A stretch of 64,000 nt of DNA from Dyadobacter luteus (GCF_003383615.1 NZ_QNUL01000029.1:1-64000); one strand, 5' to 3'. Shown: positions 7,826-16,734, counted from the first letter of the stretch. Notes: a model not told the origin generated them from the letters alone. Numbers and translations: made by a program.

Positions 7826-8833
7826 ATGAAAGCTTCAAAAGATTTACCGGATCAGGAATTTAGCCTTAATATGACCCCAATGCTTGCTACACTCACCGAT
7901 AAACCCTTCGATAACGATGGATGGGAATATGAGATTAAGTGGGACGGTTACAGAGCGCTGGCATTCATGAAGGATGGGGAGGTTCATCTACGGTCGAGAA
8001 ATCGAAAGTCGTTTAATGAAAAATTCTATCCTGTAACAGACGCATTGGCAAAGTGGAAGATCAACGCCATTTTAGATGGGGAAATCGTTGTGGTGAATGA
8101 AGAGGGAATTTCAAAATTCGGCTTGTTGCAAAACTGGCAGGAAAAAAAAGATGGGCAGTTACTGTTTTATGTTTTTGATGTACTTTGGCTTGATGGAAAG
8201 AATTTGACGGGACAGCCTTTGCTGGAACGAAAAAAGATTTTGGCTGACCTGATACCATCAGAACACGAAGTCATAAGAAGCGGATACAGCGTTGCTGCAC
8301 AGGGAACTGCATTTTTTGATGCGGCCAGCAAGATGGGTTTGGAAGGGATTATTGCCAAAAGGTCTGATAGTTTGTATAGTCCAGGGGCCCGCTCAAAGGA
8401 TTGGCTCAAAATTAAAACAGAAAAAAGGCAGGAGGTAATTATTGCAGGTTATACAAATAAGCAGGGCTCTCCCAAAGTGTTCAGTTCTCTGTTGCTGGGG
8501 GTGTATGAAAAAAACAAACTTCAATACGTAGGCAAAGTAGGAACCGGATTTTCCAATAAGCAGCAGAAGGAAATGCTCGCAATATTCAAGCCACTAATAA
8601 GAAAGAAAAGCCCATTCGAAGCTACTCCCGATTATAACAAGAGAAATCGCTTCCGCCCCGTTACCACAGATATGACAGTGACTTGGCTGAAGCCAACTTT
8701 AGTATGTGAGGTAAATTACGCTGAGATCACACAGGATGGCCTCTTCCGGCACCCTTCCTTTGCAGGGCTCAGGATGGATAAAAATCCGAAAGATATTGCA
8801 TTGGAAAAACCAATGACTTCGTCCGGAGATTGA
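7826..8833 (+). CDS. Stand-alone ATP-dependent DNA ligase (LigD ligase-domain type)
   Basis: The protein has an adenylation domain with the nucleotidyl-lysine motif KWDGYR, LDGEIV (motif III), LEGIIAKR (motif IV) and DWLKIK (motif V). An OB-fold follows with RHPSFAGLRMDKNPKD at the C terminus, typical of the LigD ligase domain. At 335 residues it lacks the polymerase and 3'-phosphoesterase modules of full LigD. No Ku gene is in the window. It would seal nicks or double-strand breaks using ATP. I chose ATG 7826; a TTG at 7814 would add four residues. Confidence 0.88.
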   Translation: MKASKDLPDQEFSLNMTPMLATLTDKPFDNDGWEYEIKWDGYRALAFMKDGEVHLRSRNRKSFNEKFYPVTDALAKWKINAILDGEIVVVNEEGISKFGLLQNWQEKKDGQLLFYVFDVLWLDGKNLTGQPLLERKKILADLIPSEHEVIRSGYSVAAQGTAFFDAASKMGLEGIIAKRSDSLYSPGARSKDWLKIKTEKRQEVIIAGYTNKQGSPKVFSSLLLGVYEKNKLQYVGKVGTGFSNKQQKEMLAIFKPLIRKKSPFEATPDYNKRNRFRPVTTDMTVTWLKPTLVCEVNYAEITQDGLFRHPSFAGLRMDKNPKDIALEKPMTSSGD

Positions 8834-8978
8834 TGATTTTGAAAGCTACTTTTGTTCGAAAACTAATTTTTAATAAAAAAATTGGAGTATCCGAAGGGTT
8901 AAATTTTACGTTATCAGCAAGAATTTGAGCTAAATAAGGTGATCAAGAGCTAAATACAATTATAAATTGCTTGTAAAT

Positions 8979-9010
8979 TTTGACTTACTGAAAAAATTAG
9001 TCTACCTTTG
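8979..9010 (+). promoter_or_regulatory. Promoter of rpmH-rnpA
   Basis: TTTG (8979-8982), a 20-nt spacer and TACCTTTG (9003-9010) match the Bacteroidota -33/-7 consensus. The predicted start near 9016 leaves a leader of about 48 nt before rpmH. Confidence 0.75.
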
Positions 9011-9064
9011 CAAGCCCAAATTACGGGTAGGAGAGATTTTACAGAGCAATAAATACATAAAGAA

Positions 9065-9223
9065 ATGAAACGTACCTTTCAACCATCGAATCGCAAGAGG
9101 AGAAATAAGCACGGATTCCGTGAAAGAATGTCTACGGCTAACGGACGCAAGGTTGTTGCGGGTCGTCGCAAAAAAGGCCGTTGGAAACTGACTGTTTCTG
9201 ACGAAAAACGTCATAAGCAATAG
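9065..9223 (+). CDS. rpmH: 50S ribosomal protein L34
   Basis: An ATG-to-TAG frame encodes 52 residues. It begins MKRTFQPSNRKRRNKHGFR and has the conserved MSTANGRKVVAGRRKKGR core, a clear L34 signature with the expected very basic composition. It binds 23S rRNA in the large subunit. It is first in the classic rpmH-rnpA pair and has a consensus promoter at 8979-9010. The short C-terminal extension (LTVSDEKRHKQ) is common in Bacteroidota. Confidence 0.98.
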   Translation: MKRTFQPSNRKRRNKHGFRERMSTANGRKVVAGRRKKGRWKLTVSDEKRHKQ

Positions 9224-9253
9224 TTAAGGTTTTAAAGTTTAGGTAAAGGAGCA

Positions 9254-9279
9254 ACAGCAGGTTATACCGGCTGTACTTT
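9254..9279 (+). terminator. Hairpin with T run downstream of rpmH
   Basis: Nested pairing (ACAGC/GCTGT at 9254-9258 and 9270-9274, with an inner GGT/ACC) is followed by ACTTTTT. It could end or thin transcription between rpmH and rnpA. Confidence 0.5.
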
Positions 9280-9300
9280 TTAATCTTTACAGTCTTACAC

Positions 9301-9344
9301 CGTCTGATTCGCTGAAGTAATCTCCAGCGAATCAGACGATTTTG
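9301..9344 (+). promoter_or_regulatory. Perfect 14-bp hairpin immediately before rnpA
   Basis: CGTCTGATTCGCTG (9301-9314) pairs perfectly with CAGCGAATCAGACG (9325-9338) across a 10-nt loop, then comes ATTTTG. The T run overlaps the first possible rnpA start (TTG 9342). It looks like an attenuator, or a structure hiding the ribosome site of rnpA. Confidence 0.65.
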
Positions 9345-9752
9345 TCTGCAATAGACTTGAAACAAAAATTTGGAAAAAATGAGCGTCTTTGTGATCCTCG
9401 TTTAATCGGCAAGCTTTTCAAAAGAGGTAGTTCGGATGTTCAGACGTTCTACCTCTTTCCTTTTCGTGTGCTTTATATTTATGATAAGGAAAGCACTCAA
9501 AAATATCCTCAGGTATTATTTTCGGTATCTAAAAAACAGTTTAAAAAGGCTGTTGACCGAAACCTTGTCAGGCGCAGGTGCCGCGAAGCATATCGGCTTC
9601 ATAAAGAACTATTAATTGCCAGCTCCGCCGGGGCTCCCCCATCTTATATTGCTTTTTTGTATCTTGCAAAAGAAATAACAACTTACGACGTTATTGAACA
9701 GGCCATGAAGCAAACCCTGAAAAAAATGGGTAAGACGCCTCCTGCTCCCTGA
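9342..9752 (+). CDS. rnpA: Ribonuclease P protein component
   Basis: This is the small basic protein that helps the RNase P RNA cut 5' leaders from pre-tRNAs. The family signature appears as FSVSKKQFKKAVDRNLVRRR, with the RNxxRRRxRE helix intact. At up to 136 residues the length is normal. The start is uncertain. The longest frame begins at TTG 9342, inside the T run after a strong hairpin; another TTG at 9357 would give MKQKFGKNERL, a more usual N terminus. It follows rpmH and precedes an S41 protease by 29 nt. Confidence 0.93.
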   Translation: MSAIDLKQKFGKNERLCDPRLIGKLFKRGSSDVQTFYLFPFRVLYIYDKESTQKYPQVLFSVSKKQFKKAVDRNLVRRRCREAYRLHKELLIASSAGAPPSYIAFLYLAKEITTYDVIEQAMKQTLKKMGKTPPAP

Positions 9753-9781
9753 TTTTTGCAAACTGATAATTCCTGACTCAG

Positions 9782-11440
9782 ATGAGAAAGTATTTTCGCT
9801 CCAAATGGCTGGCGGTTCCCGTTGTTGCCGGACTGACGGTTTTTTCCTTTCGCCAAGACGACCGTTTATTTGAAATTGCCCGTAATCTGGATATATATGC
9901 TACGCTCTTTAAAGAGCTGAATGCCTATTACGTAGATGAAATCAATCCGAATCAGCTGATCAAAACCAGCATAGACAATATGCTGAGGACGCTGGATCCG
10001 TACACGGTTTACTATGCGGAAGATGATATCGAAGATTACATGACAATGACCACCGGAAAATACAATGGTATTGGTGCGATGGTCAGTTCTGCTGAAGGAA
10101 AACATACTGTGATGATGGTGTACGAGGATACGCCCGCACAGAAAGCCGGACTTCAGATTGGAGATGAGATCATCAGAATCAATGGAGTTGACGTTGCTGC
10201 CAGAGAAGATTTTGATACAGGAAAATTATTGAAAGGCCAGACACAGACGAGCGTTACCTTATCGATTAAAAGATATGGGATTGTGAAGCCTCTGGAAATT
10301 AAACTGAACCGTGATATCGTAAAGGTCACCAACGTACCTTATTATGGTATGATCAGTGAGAACGTAGGCTATATTGACCTGAAAGATTTTACGGCTACAG
10401 CTTCCCGCGAAGTAAGAAATGCTTTTCAGGAGCTGAAAGGTAAAGGTATGAAGTCGGTTGTGCTGGACTTGCGTGATAATCCGGGAGGACTGCTTAATAT
10501 GGCAATTGAAATTTCCAACATCTTTGTTCCGCAGGGCTCAGAAGTAGTTTCCACAAAGGGGAAGGTGACAGAATGGAATAAAACCTATACCGCCTATAAT
10601 CCGGCTATGGATATTGATATTCCTGTGGTCGTCCTAACCAATAACCGTAGTGCTTCGGCAGCCGAGATTGTTTCTGGTGTCATTCAGGACTATGACCGTG
10701 GTGTTCTGATCGGGCAGCGGACTTATGGTAAGGGTTTGGTGCAGACAACCAGAGATTTGTCGTACAATACAAAAATGAAGATTACGACTGCCAAGTATTA
10801 CATACCGAGTGGCAGATGTATTCAGGCTATCAATTACAGTCAGAGAAATGAAGACGGCAGCGTAGGTAAAATTGCAGATTCTTTAATGACTGCTTTTAAA
10901 ACCAAAAACGGAAGAGTTGTTTATGATGGTGGAGGTATCCTGCCGGATATTGTTACTGAAAGAGAGACTTACTCGCCATTGGCCTCAGCCTTAGGTCGTA
11001 ATAGGCTTTTCTTTGAATATGCAGTGAAATATCACTTCGAACATCCGACGATTAAGCCGGCAAAGGAGTTTCATTTGACTGATCCCGAGTACAGCACTTT
11101 TGTAAAGTGGTTGTCTGACAAAGAATATGATTACACGACTCAGGTAGAGCGTGATTTGAATGATCTGGAAGCAGCTGCGAAAAAGGAAAAATCAATAGAC
11201 CTGATCGATGAGCAATTGAAAGCACTTCGCTCGAAATTATCCCATACAAAGGATAACGATCTGCAAATCGGAAAAGCGGAAATAAAAAAGATATTGGAAG
11301 AGGAAATCATCAAACACTATTACCTGGAAAAAGGAATGCGTGAAGCTTCTTTTGAAGAGGATAAAGAAGTGAAAGAAGCGCTTGCTCTTTTAAAGGATTC
11401 AAATCGATATAATGAAATTCTGAAAGGGAAGAAAAAGTAG
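9782..11440 (+). CDS. S41 family C-terminal processing protease (CtpA-like)
   Basis: This exported serine protease trims proteins at their C termini in the periplasm. An N-terminal hydrophobic segment (about 8-23) acts as signal or anchor. A PDZ domain spans about 95-165 (EDTPAQKAGLQIGDEI). The protease core has the Ser-Lys dyad: Ser292 in NRSASAAE and Lys317 in GQRTYGKGLVQ. A long charged helical C-terminal region (about 430-552) follows, as in many Bacteroidota homologues. It lies 29 nt after rnpA and is probably co-transcribed. Confidence 0.93.
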   Translation: MRKYFRSKWLAVPVVAGLTVFSFRQDDRLFEIARNLDIYATLFKELNAYYVDEINPNQLIKTSIDNMLRTLDPYTVYYAEDDIEDYMTMTTGKYNGIGAMVSSAEGKHTVMMVYEDTPAQKAGLQIGDEIIRINGVDVAAREDFDTGKLLKGQTQTSVTLSIKRYGIVKPLEIKLNRDIVKVTNVPYYGMISENVGYIDLKDFTATASREVRNAFQELKGKGMKSVVLDLRDNPGGLLNMAIEISNIFVPQGSEVVSTKGKVTEWNKTYTAYNPAMDIDIPVVVLTNNRSASAAEIVSGVIQDYDRGVLIGQRTYGKGLVQTTRDLSYNTKMKITTAKYYIPSGRCIQAINYSQRNEDGSVGKIADSLMTAFKTKNGRVVYDGGGILPDIVTERETYSPLASALGRNRLFFEYAVKYHFEHPTIKPAKEFHLTDPEYSTFVKWLSDKEYDYTTQVERDLNDLEAAAKKEKSIDLIDEQLKALRSKLSHTKDNDLQIGKAEIKKILEEEIIKHYYLEKGMREASFEEDKEVKEALALLKDSNRYNEILKGKKK

Positions 11441-11476
11441 TTTGGGAACAGATTGCATTTTCTTCTTCATTTTCCT

Positions 11477-12175
11477 ATGAAGATATTAAGTATTGACACC
11501 TCAACAAGAGGTTGTTCTGTTGCAGTTCACGATAGCGGAGCTCTGCTTGCAAGCTATGATTTGTTTGCTGATAAGTCGTCTTCTGCTATGCTGACTTCTC
11601 TCATGGAAAGCGCTGTGAAACATGCCGGCGCTACTTTAGCCGATCTGGATGCGATTGCTGTTGCCAAGGGACCGGGATCGTACACGGGGTTAAGAGTAGG
11701 AGTTTCTACAGCCAAAGGTCTGTGCTACGCCTTGGATAAACCACTTCTGGTCATTAATACGCTGGAGGCGATGGCATGGCAGGTAATCCCTTTCCATTCG
11801 TCAGACCTACTCTTTTGTCCGATGATTGATGCGCGCAGAATGGAAGTATACGCTTCCATTTTTGATGCCGAAGGGAAAGTGGTGAGTCCGACTGAAGCTG
11901 TAATTGTGGATGAAAATTCATTTCATAGTTTTTTAGCGAATGGCAAGGTTGTATTCTTTGGTGATGGCGCTTCGAAGTGTATTAAGGTTTTAGGGCAGAA
12001 TAAAAATGCGGTGTTTCTAAAAGCTGACATTCGCCCTTCTGCGATGACTGTAGGTGCTTTAGCAAAAGATGCTTACGCGGCAGGTAACTTTGTAAATGTT
12101 GCCTCTTTTGAACCTTATTACCTGAAAGATTTTATGTCGCCGCCGGCGAAAAAGCAACCTGTTTCAGCCTCATAA
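11477..12175 (+). CDS. tsaB: tRNA threonylcarbamoyladenosine biosynthesis protein TsaB
   Basis: This ASKHA-fold partner of TsaD is needed for t6A37 modification of ANN-decoding tRNAs. It starts MKILSIDTSTRGCSVAV and holds the diagnostic KGPGSYTGLRVGVSTAKGLC segment, followed by a conserved MIDARRMEVYASIF. I chose ATG 11477 (232 residues) because family members begin at this point; a TTG at 11453 would add eight residues unlike the family. It follows the S41 protease by 36 nt. Confidence 0.95.
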   Translation: MKILSIDTSTRGCSVAVHDSGALLASYDLFADKSSSAMLTSLMESAVKHAGATLADLDAIAVAKGPGSYTGLRVGVSTAKGLCYALDKPLLVINTLEAMAWQVIPFHSSDLLFCPMIDARRMEVYASIFDAEGKVVSPTEAVIVDENSFHSFLANGKVVFFGDGASKCIKVLGQNKNAVFLKADIRPSAMTVGALAKDAYAAGNFVNVASFEPYYLKDFMSPPAKKQPVSAS

Positions 12176-12250
12176 AATGTAATAAGCCTTTATTGCCGTA
12201 AACAAATTCTGATTTTTTGATGTTCTCCATCAGAATAGAAAATACCAAGT

Positions 12251-12766
12251 ATGGAAACAGAAGAAATTGTTAACCGCGTTGCAACCAGTGGCATTATTTC
12301 CCTTGATCTGGAAGAATTATATCATCCTGGTGAAAGGGTTTTGTATGACATCAAAGATAACCTCTGGCAGGGAATGATCCTGAAAGAGAAAGATTTCCGG
12401 GACTTTTTGAAATCTCATGATTGGGCAGCCTATTCGGGTAAAAATGTGGCCGTCACTTGTTCAGAAGACGCAATCGTGCCTACATGGGCGTATATGCTGC
12501 TCGCAAGTCATCTGGAGCCTTATGCACATCAGGTTGTATTTGGTGACCTGGAAGTTTTGGAAGCCAAACTTTTCAGTGATGCTATTGCCGGAATTAATGC
12601 ATATGAATACGAGGCAAAACGTGTTGTTGTGAAGGGCTGTAGCAAATATCCGGTTCCGGTATCTGCCTACATGGAAATCACTAAACTACTGAAACCTGTG
12701 GTTCAGAGTCTGATGTTTGGAGAACCATGCAGTACAGTACCTCTCTATAAAAAGCCAAAAGCCTGA
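12251..12766 (+). CDS. DUF2480 family protein
   Basis: This 171-residue soluble protein lacks a signal peptide or membrane span. It matches from memory the Bacteroidota-specific DUF2480 family: an EIVNRVATSGIISLDLEE start, a central GKNVAVTCSEDAIVPTWAYM block and a late VVVKGCSKYPVPVSAY block with a conserved Cys. The function is not known. Its stop codon directly abuts the stop of convergent rnhB (12766/12767). Confidence 0.85.
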   Translation: METEEIVNRVATSGIISLDLEELYHPGERVLYDIKDNLWQGMILKEKDFRDFLKSHDWAAYSGKNVAVTCSEDAIVPTWAYMLLASHLEPYAHQVVFGDLEVLEAKLFSDAIAGINAYEYEAKRVVVKGCSKYPVPVSAYMEITKLLKPVVQSLMFGEPCSTVPLYKKPKA

Positions 12767-13348
12767 TTACAATTTTAGTAATTTGAAGCTCATCCGGTGA
12801 TAGGAGCATGTTCCGTGTTCCAGAATTGCACGCCGATGATGAATAGTGGGGTAGCCTACATTGCTATCCCAACCATAATGCGGAAACTGAGTCCCCAAAT
12901 CTGCCATCAATTGATCACGATAATTTTTGGCTAGTACAGATGCTGCGGCAATGGAAAGATAATGGGTATCTCCTTTGATAATGCACGTATGCGGAATCAT
13001 TGGGTAAGGGGTAAACCGGTTCCCATCCACCAGCAAATGTTCAGGTCGGGTATGGAGTTTATCCACGGCTCTGTGCATGGCAAGAAAGCTGGCTTTCAGA
13101 ATATTGATTTTATCGATTTCTATATTATCTACTTCTGCCACGGCCCACGCAACAGATTCCCTGATAATCTCTTTTTCGAGAATATCTCTTTGTAATTTAG
13201 AAAGCTGTTTTGAGTCGTTAAGGAAAACATGTGTATAGTCCTTGGGCAAAATTACAGCTGCTGCAACCACCGGACCGGCAAGGCAACCTCTGCCGACTTC
13301 GTCCAGACCCGCTTCAATTGCTTCAAAATTATAGTAAGACTTAAGCAT
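12767..13348 (-). CDS. rnhB: Ribonuclease HII
   Basis: It removes ribonucleotides and RNA primers from RNA-DNA hybrids. The acidic active site starts in GLDEVGRGCLAGPVVAAAV, continues in LLVDGN and ends in IAAASVLAKNYRD. The 193-residue length is typical. The ATG overlaps the TAA of the upstream batA-like gene by one base (TAATG), which suggests translational coupling at the end of a four-gene minus-strand operon. It abuts the DUF2480 gene tail to tail. Confidence 0.97.
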   Translation of the reverse strand: MLKSYYNFEAIEAGLDEVGRGCLAGPVVAAAVILPKDYTHVFLNDSKQLSKLQRDILEKEIIRESVAWAVAEVDNIEIDKINILKASFLAMHRAVDKLHTRPEHLLVDGNRFTPYPMIPHTCIIKGDTHYLSIAAASVLAKNYRDQLMADLGTQFPHYGWDSNVGYPTIHHRRAILEHGTCSYHRMSFKLLKL

Positions 13349-14367
13349 TAATCTTCAAGTATATTGGCCATAAACGTACTTTTGGTTGCAATTGCAATCA
13401 GAAGCAGCGTAACAGCCCAGTAAAGGTAAATTCTGTAATAATCACTAACGTCACGGGAGGTGACGTCTATATATTTTACTTTTTCTATCTGGTTTATTTG
13501 TTTGAAAACCTCTCCCAATCCCTTATTATCCGTTGCTCTGAAGTATTTTCCGCTACCCAATGCTGCAATGTTACGAAGTCCGCCCTCATCTACCAGCGCG
13601 TTGGATGTTGTGAGAGAATCTCTTTTAACCTGCCTGATCACGTTGCCTACAGATATTGTATACACTTTAACTCCGAAAGCTTTTGCCAGCTGAGCAGCTG
13701 TAGTGGGATCAAGGTTGCCGGATGTGTTGTCGCCATCACTGATCAGGATGGCGACTTTTCCATCCCCTTTTGTTTCCCGCATACGGTTCACAGCAACTGC
13801 CAACGCGCTGCCAATGGCTGTTCCGGCCGTAGGGATCATGTCTGGTTTGATTTCATCCAGGTAGCCGTACAACAGCTCATAATCCGTAGTAAGCGGACAT
13901 AACGATACTGCTTCCCCGGCAAATATGATCAGACCGATCCGATCCTGTAAACGGCCTTTGATGAACTGACGCGCCACTTGCTTAGCAGCTTCCAGTCGGT
14001 TGGGGCTCAGATCTTTTTCCAACATGGAATCGGAGATATCCATAAGCAACATAATATCAATTCCTTCGGAGAAGCGGTCTTTACGTTCAGAAACTACCTG
14101 AGGACGTGCCAGAGCGATGAGTACAAGGCATAGTGCAAGTCCAACACAAACAGGTTGTATAAAACGGAGCAGTGTGAGCCAATCTCTTCCCTCTTTTTCG
14201 GAATGATAAGTAATTACCAGTCGTTGCTTATGCTTGCGGTGAAAAGCGTTGCGTAACCAGAAAAGGAGTGGGACAAATGGGAGCCCGTACAGGAAATACG
14301 GATGCACCCATTCATAAGAACGGAACATCTCATACCCAAACCATTTTAATGAAAACCACTGCTCCAT
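13348..14367 (-). CDS. BatA-like von Willebrand factor A membrane protein
   Basis: Two N-terminal hydrophobic segments (about 25-40 and 68-86) and one C-terminal helix (about 313-330) bracket a periplasmic or cytoplasmic VWA domain. The MIDAS metal site is intact: DISDS near residues 110-114, a threonine in TAGTAIG and a late SDGDN. The ARPQVVSERKDRFSEGIDIML stretch is characteristic of BatA/aerotolerance proteins. It sits in the DUF58 / BatD-like / BatA order seen in Bat operons, but I see no MoxR ATPase or BatB here. The proposed role is MoxR-type chaperoning of envelope proteins. Confidence 0.85.
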   Translation of the reverse strand: MEQWFSLKWFGYEMFRSYEWVHPYFLYGLPFVPLLFWLRNAFHRKHKQRLVITYHSEKEGRDWLTLLRFIQPVCVGLALCLVLIALARPQVVSERKDRFSEGIDIMLLMDISDSMLEKDLSPNRLEAAKQVARQFIKGRLQDRIGLIIFAGEAVSLCPLTTDYELLYGYLDEIKPDMIPTAGTAIGSALAVAVNRMRETKGDGKVAILISDGDNTSGNLDPTTAAQLAKAFGVKVYTISVGNVIRQVKRDSLTTSNALVDEGGLRNIAALGSGKYFRATDNKGLGEVFKQINQIEKVKYIDVTSRDVSDYYRIYLYWAVTLLLIAIATKSTFMANILED

Positions 14368-14376
14368 ATTATTTTA

Positions 14377-15351
14377 TCAGGATACAGGGTTATCTAATAT
14401 TTGCCGTCTTTTGCTCCGGTACAATTTGGTAGCACCTGTTTTGAGGACTTCCAGAAACGTATCCATATTATTGGACTTGACTTGTCCATAAATAATTCCA
14501 TCCATTTTTTTTAAAGCCTGGGCGAGTGCATCGTCGGGCATGTTGTCGATAATTTCCCGGGTTGTGTAAGTAGCAAATGGTTTTTTTTCAAGCCGCTCCA
14601 GGTAGTTTTTCCAGACGATAATCGCATTCTCAGCGTCTTTGATATTATTCTTTTCTCTGGCATTCCGAAGTAACCTGTTGAAAGAGCGAAGATATTCCAA
14701 ATGTCTTCTTTGCAATTTGATTAGTCGCCACTGCTTGTAAATATCTTTTCCAAAAACCCAATAGATGATAATGGCTATACCCAGAGCTATCGCCAGTGTG
14801 CCGATCAATCTTGAAAAATTGAAATTGCTGCTCAAAGGAGCGAGTACCACAGAGGGTTGTAATTTTTCCTTTTTCAGTATTGGATTCAGATTACTTTTCT
14901 TCAGAAATATGGAATCTTTCCTGCCGAAAACTGGAGTAGAATCTCCTCTGGCAAAAGTATAAATGGGAACCTGTAGTGTCTGAACGGGAGCGACATCAAA
15001 AGTTACAAGTTGATAGACTGCACTGTCAATGGTGATGGTTCCTGCGGCATTGGTTACAGAAGGAAAGCTCTTTTTTGAAATGATTTCAAATGGTGTGTAG
15101 CTGAACGTGGTATCAGGAAAGAAAACTTCCCTGTTAGGAGCATGAGAATAACTGAGGGCATAAAAAAATGGTTTTCCTACCTCTATACTATCAGTGAGGA
15201 AAGTGCCTTTGGGTTTGCTCTGTTGTCCGAAAGTTGCATTGCCCCACAAAATGAAAAGCATACATAAACCAACTCCGATCAGATTTAATTTTAAATCCGT
15301 GCAGGTATGTTTCAGGCTGATCCTGTAAATGCTTTTAAAAAGATAAATCAT
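14377..15351 (-). CDS. Bat-operon membrane protein (BatD/DUF4381-like, uncertain)
   Basis: The protein has 324 residues. An N-terminal hydrophobic segment ending in ATFGQ looks like a signal peptide or anchor preceded by a long basic leader. A beta-rich exported domain of about 130 residues follows. Then comes a transmembrane helix (LIGTLAIALGIAIIIYWVFG, about 184-203) and a basic, helical C-terminal domain. That plan fits BatD or DUF4381-type proteins found between DUF58 and BatA genes. I infer the family mainly from position, as sequence motifs are weak. It overlaps neither neighbour (gaps of 9 and 3 nt). Confidence 0.6.
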   Translation of the reverse strand: MIYLFKSIYRISLKHTCTDLKLNLIGVGLCMLFILWGNATFGQQSKPKGTFLTDSIEVGKPFFYALSYSHAPNREVFFPDTTFSYTPFEIISKKSFPSVTNAAGTITIDSAVYQLVTFDVAPVQTLQVPIYTFARGDSTPVFGRKDSIFLKKSNLNPILKKEKLQPSVVLAPLSSNFNFSRLIGTLAIALGIAIIIYWVFGKDIYKQWRLIKLQRRHLEYLRSFNRLLRNAREKNNIKDAENAIIVWKNYLERLEKKPFATYTTREIIDNMPDDALAQALKKMDGIIYGQVKSNNMDTFLEVLKTGATKLYRSKRRQILDNPVS

Positions 15352-15354
15352 TCT

Positions 15355-16245
15355 TTACGATGAGGATTGAGCGCTTTTGCTATACTGACGAATTTTAAAT
15401 AAATGGATCAGGCCGGGAACATAATCTTCCTGGGTGTTGATCGCAATATAGTCAGCACGGTTTTGTCTGCATATTTTTTCCAGTTCAGCGCTCCTCTTTT
15501 TGAAACGATCAGCCATATTTTCCTGGTACTGCCTCGAAGAAGTATTTACCCAAACGATGCGTTGCTTTTCAGCATCAAAAAGAGGGATGATGCCCAGGCT
15601 CGGCAGACTCGTTTCGCGGGCATCGTACAAATGGATTACGATCACATCATGCTTGCGACAAAGGGCTTTCAGGTTGTGCGAATAATTTTCGTCAATAAAA
15701 TCAGAAATAAGAAACACAAGGCTACGGCGTCGCAATAAATTAAGCGCTACCAAAATTGCATCGGCAATATTGGTCTGTATAGATTCCGGAACCAGCTTAT
15801 ATAACTCCGAAACGACACTGTACCCGTGCTTCATGCCGTCAGATGGTCTGATATAACGTTCGGTTTTATCAGAGAAACAGAGCAGTCCGACCCGGCTTGC
15901 TTCTTGTATCGCGGAGAGAGTGAGTACACCACAAATCTCTTTAGCAATGTCTATTTTGAGCTTTTTAACTTCGCCTACCTGTTGCGAGGCGCTCACATCC
16001 AGCATAAAAAATGCTGTTTGCTCTTTGTCTTCTTTGAATATTTTTACAAATGTACCATGTCCTTTAGCAGAAGTGTTCCAGTCTATGGCGCGCACATCGT
16101 CCCCATACTGATACAGCCGAAGATCATCGAATTCAAGACCGGAACCTTTAAACACAGAATGGAAATTGCCATGTCGTTCGCTGGTTACGGCTTTTCGCAT
16201 GCGAATTTCATACTTTCTTAGCTTGCTTAAAAACTGCTGGAACAT
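15355..16245 (-). CDS. DUF58 domain-containing protein
   Basis: The family core motif is clear: GSGLEFDDLRLYQYGDDVRA followed by IDWN near residues 36-60. A degenerate VWA fold follows (FFMLDVSASQ and LVFLISDF). DUF58 proteins are partners of MoxR ATPases and BatA. I place the start at ATG 16245 (296 residues), giving MFQQFLSKLRKYEIRMRK. A longer reading frame to 16281 would touch the start of the divergent lipoprotein gene and leave no room for promoters. It is first in the minus-strand operon ending in rnhB. Confidence 0.88.
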   Translation of the reverse strand: MFQQFLSKLRKYEIRMRKAVTSERHGNFHSVFKGSGLEFDDLRLYQYGDDVRAIDWNTSAKGHGTFVKIFKEDKEQTAFFMLDVSASQQVGEVKKLKIDIAKEICGVLTLSAIQEASRVGLLCFSDKTERYIRPSDGMKHGYSVVSELYKLVPESIQTNIADAILVALNLLRRRSLVFLISDFIDENYSHNLKALCRKHDVIVIHLYDARETSLPSLGIIPLFDAEKQRIVWVNTSSRQYQENMADRFKKRSAELEKICRQNRADYIAINTQEDYVPGLIHLFKIRQYSKSAQSSS

Positions 16246-16314
16246 ACGATTTGCAAAAAAAATTACCACCTTTGCACTCAAATGGTGCCAAACAAAGATA
16301 GGTATTTGAGGGTT

Positions 16315-16689
16315 ATGGTAGAACGTACAGTGAATTTCTCATTCGTTTCTCTACTTTTCATACTTGGCTTGCTAGCTGCTTCTGGTTGTTCGGATAGTAA
16401 CAAACCGCCCAAAGAAGTACTGACGCAGGAGGAAATGGCATCTATTCTCTCGGATATTCACATTGCGGAGGCTCGAATTACAAAGCTTCAGCTCAGATCA
16501 TCAGATTCTTCTCTGATGGTTTTTGATACACTGAAAAAGCAAATCTGGAAGAAACATAAGGTGGATACACTGGCTTACCGGAATAGTTATGACTATTATA
16601 TGACTAACCCCAAACAGATGTCCCAGATTTATGAAAAGGTGAATAAAAAAATCGAAGCCCGGGAAAAGAATAATAATATCAAACCCTGA
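16315..16689 (+). CDS. DUF4296 family lipoprotein
   Basis: This short lipoprotein has a signal peptide and lipobox LAASGC. The conserved DUF4296 region follows: LTQEEMASILSDIHIAEARI, then Y..SYDYYMTNPKQMSQIYEKV. I chose ATG 16315 (124 residues), which has GAGGG just upstream and gives a well-proportioned signal peptide; ATG 16282 would add 11 residues. A -7-like CACCTTTG at 16267-16274 supports a start downstream of 16280. It is probably periplasmic-facing, and its function is unknown. It may be co-transcribed with the glycosyltransferase 45 nt downstream. Confidence 0.82.
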   Translation: MVERTVNFSFVSLLFILGLLAASGCSDSNKPPKEVLTQEEMASILSDIHIAEARITKLQLRSSDSSLMVFDTLKKQIWKKHKVDTLAYRNSYDYYMTNPKQMSQIYEKVNKKIEAREKNNNIKP

Positions 16690-16734
16690 ACACGTAGTCT
16701 ACGTTTGTCGGATCAGAACTTAACATTATAAGCT

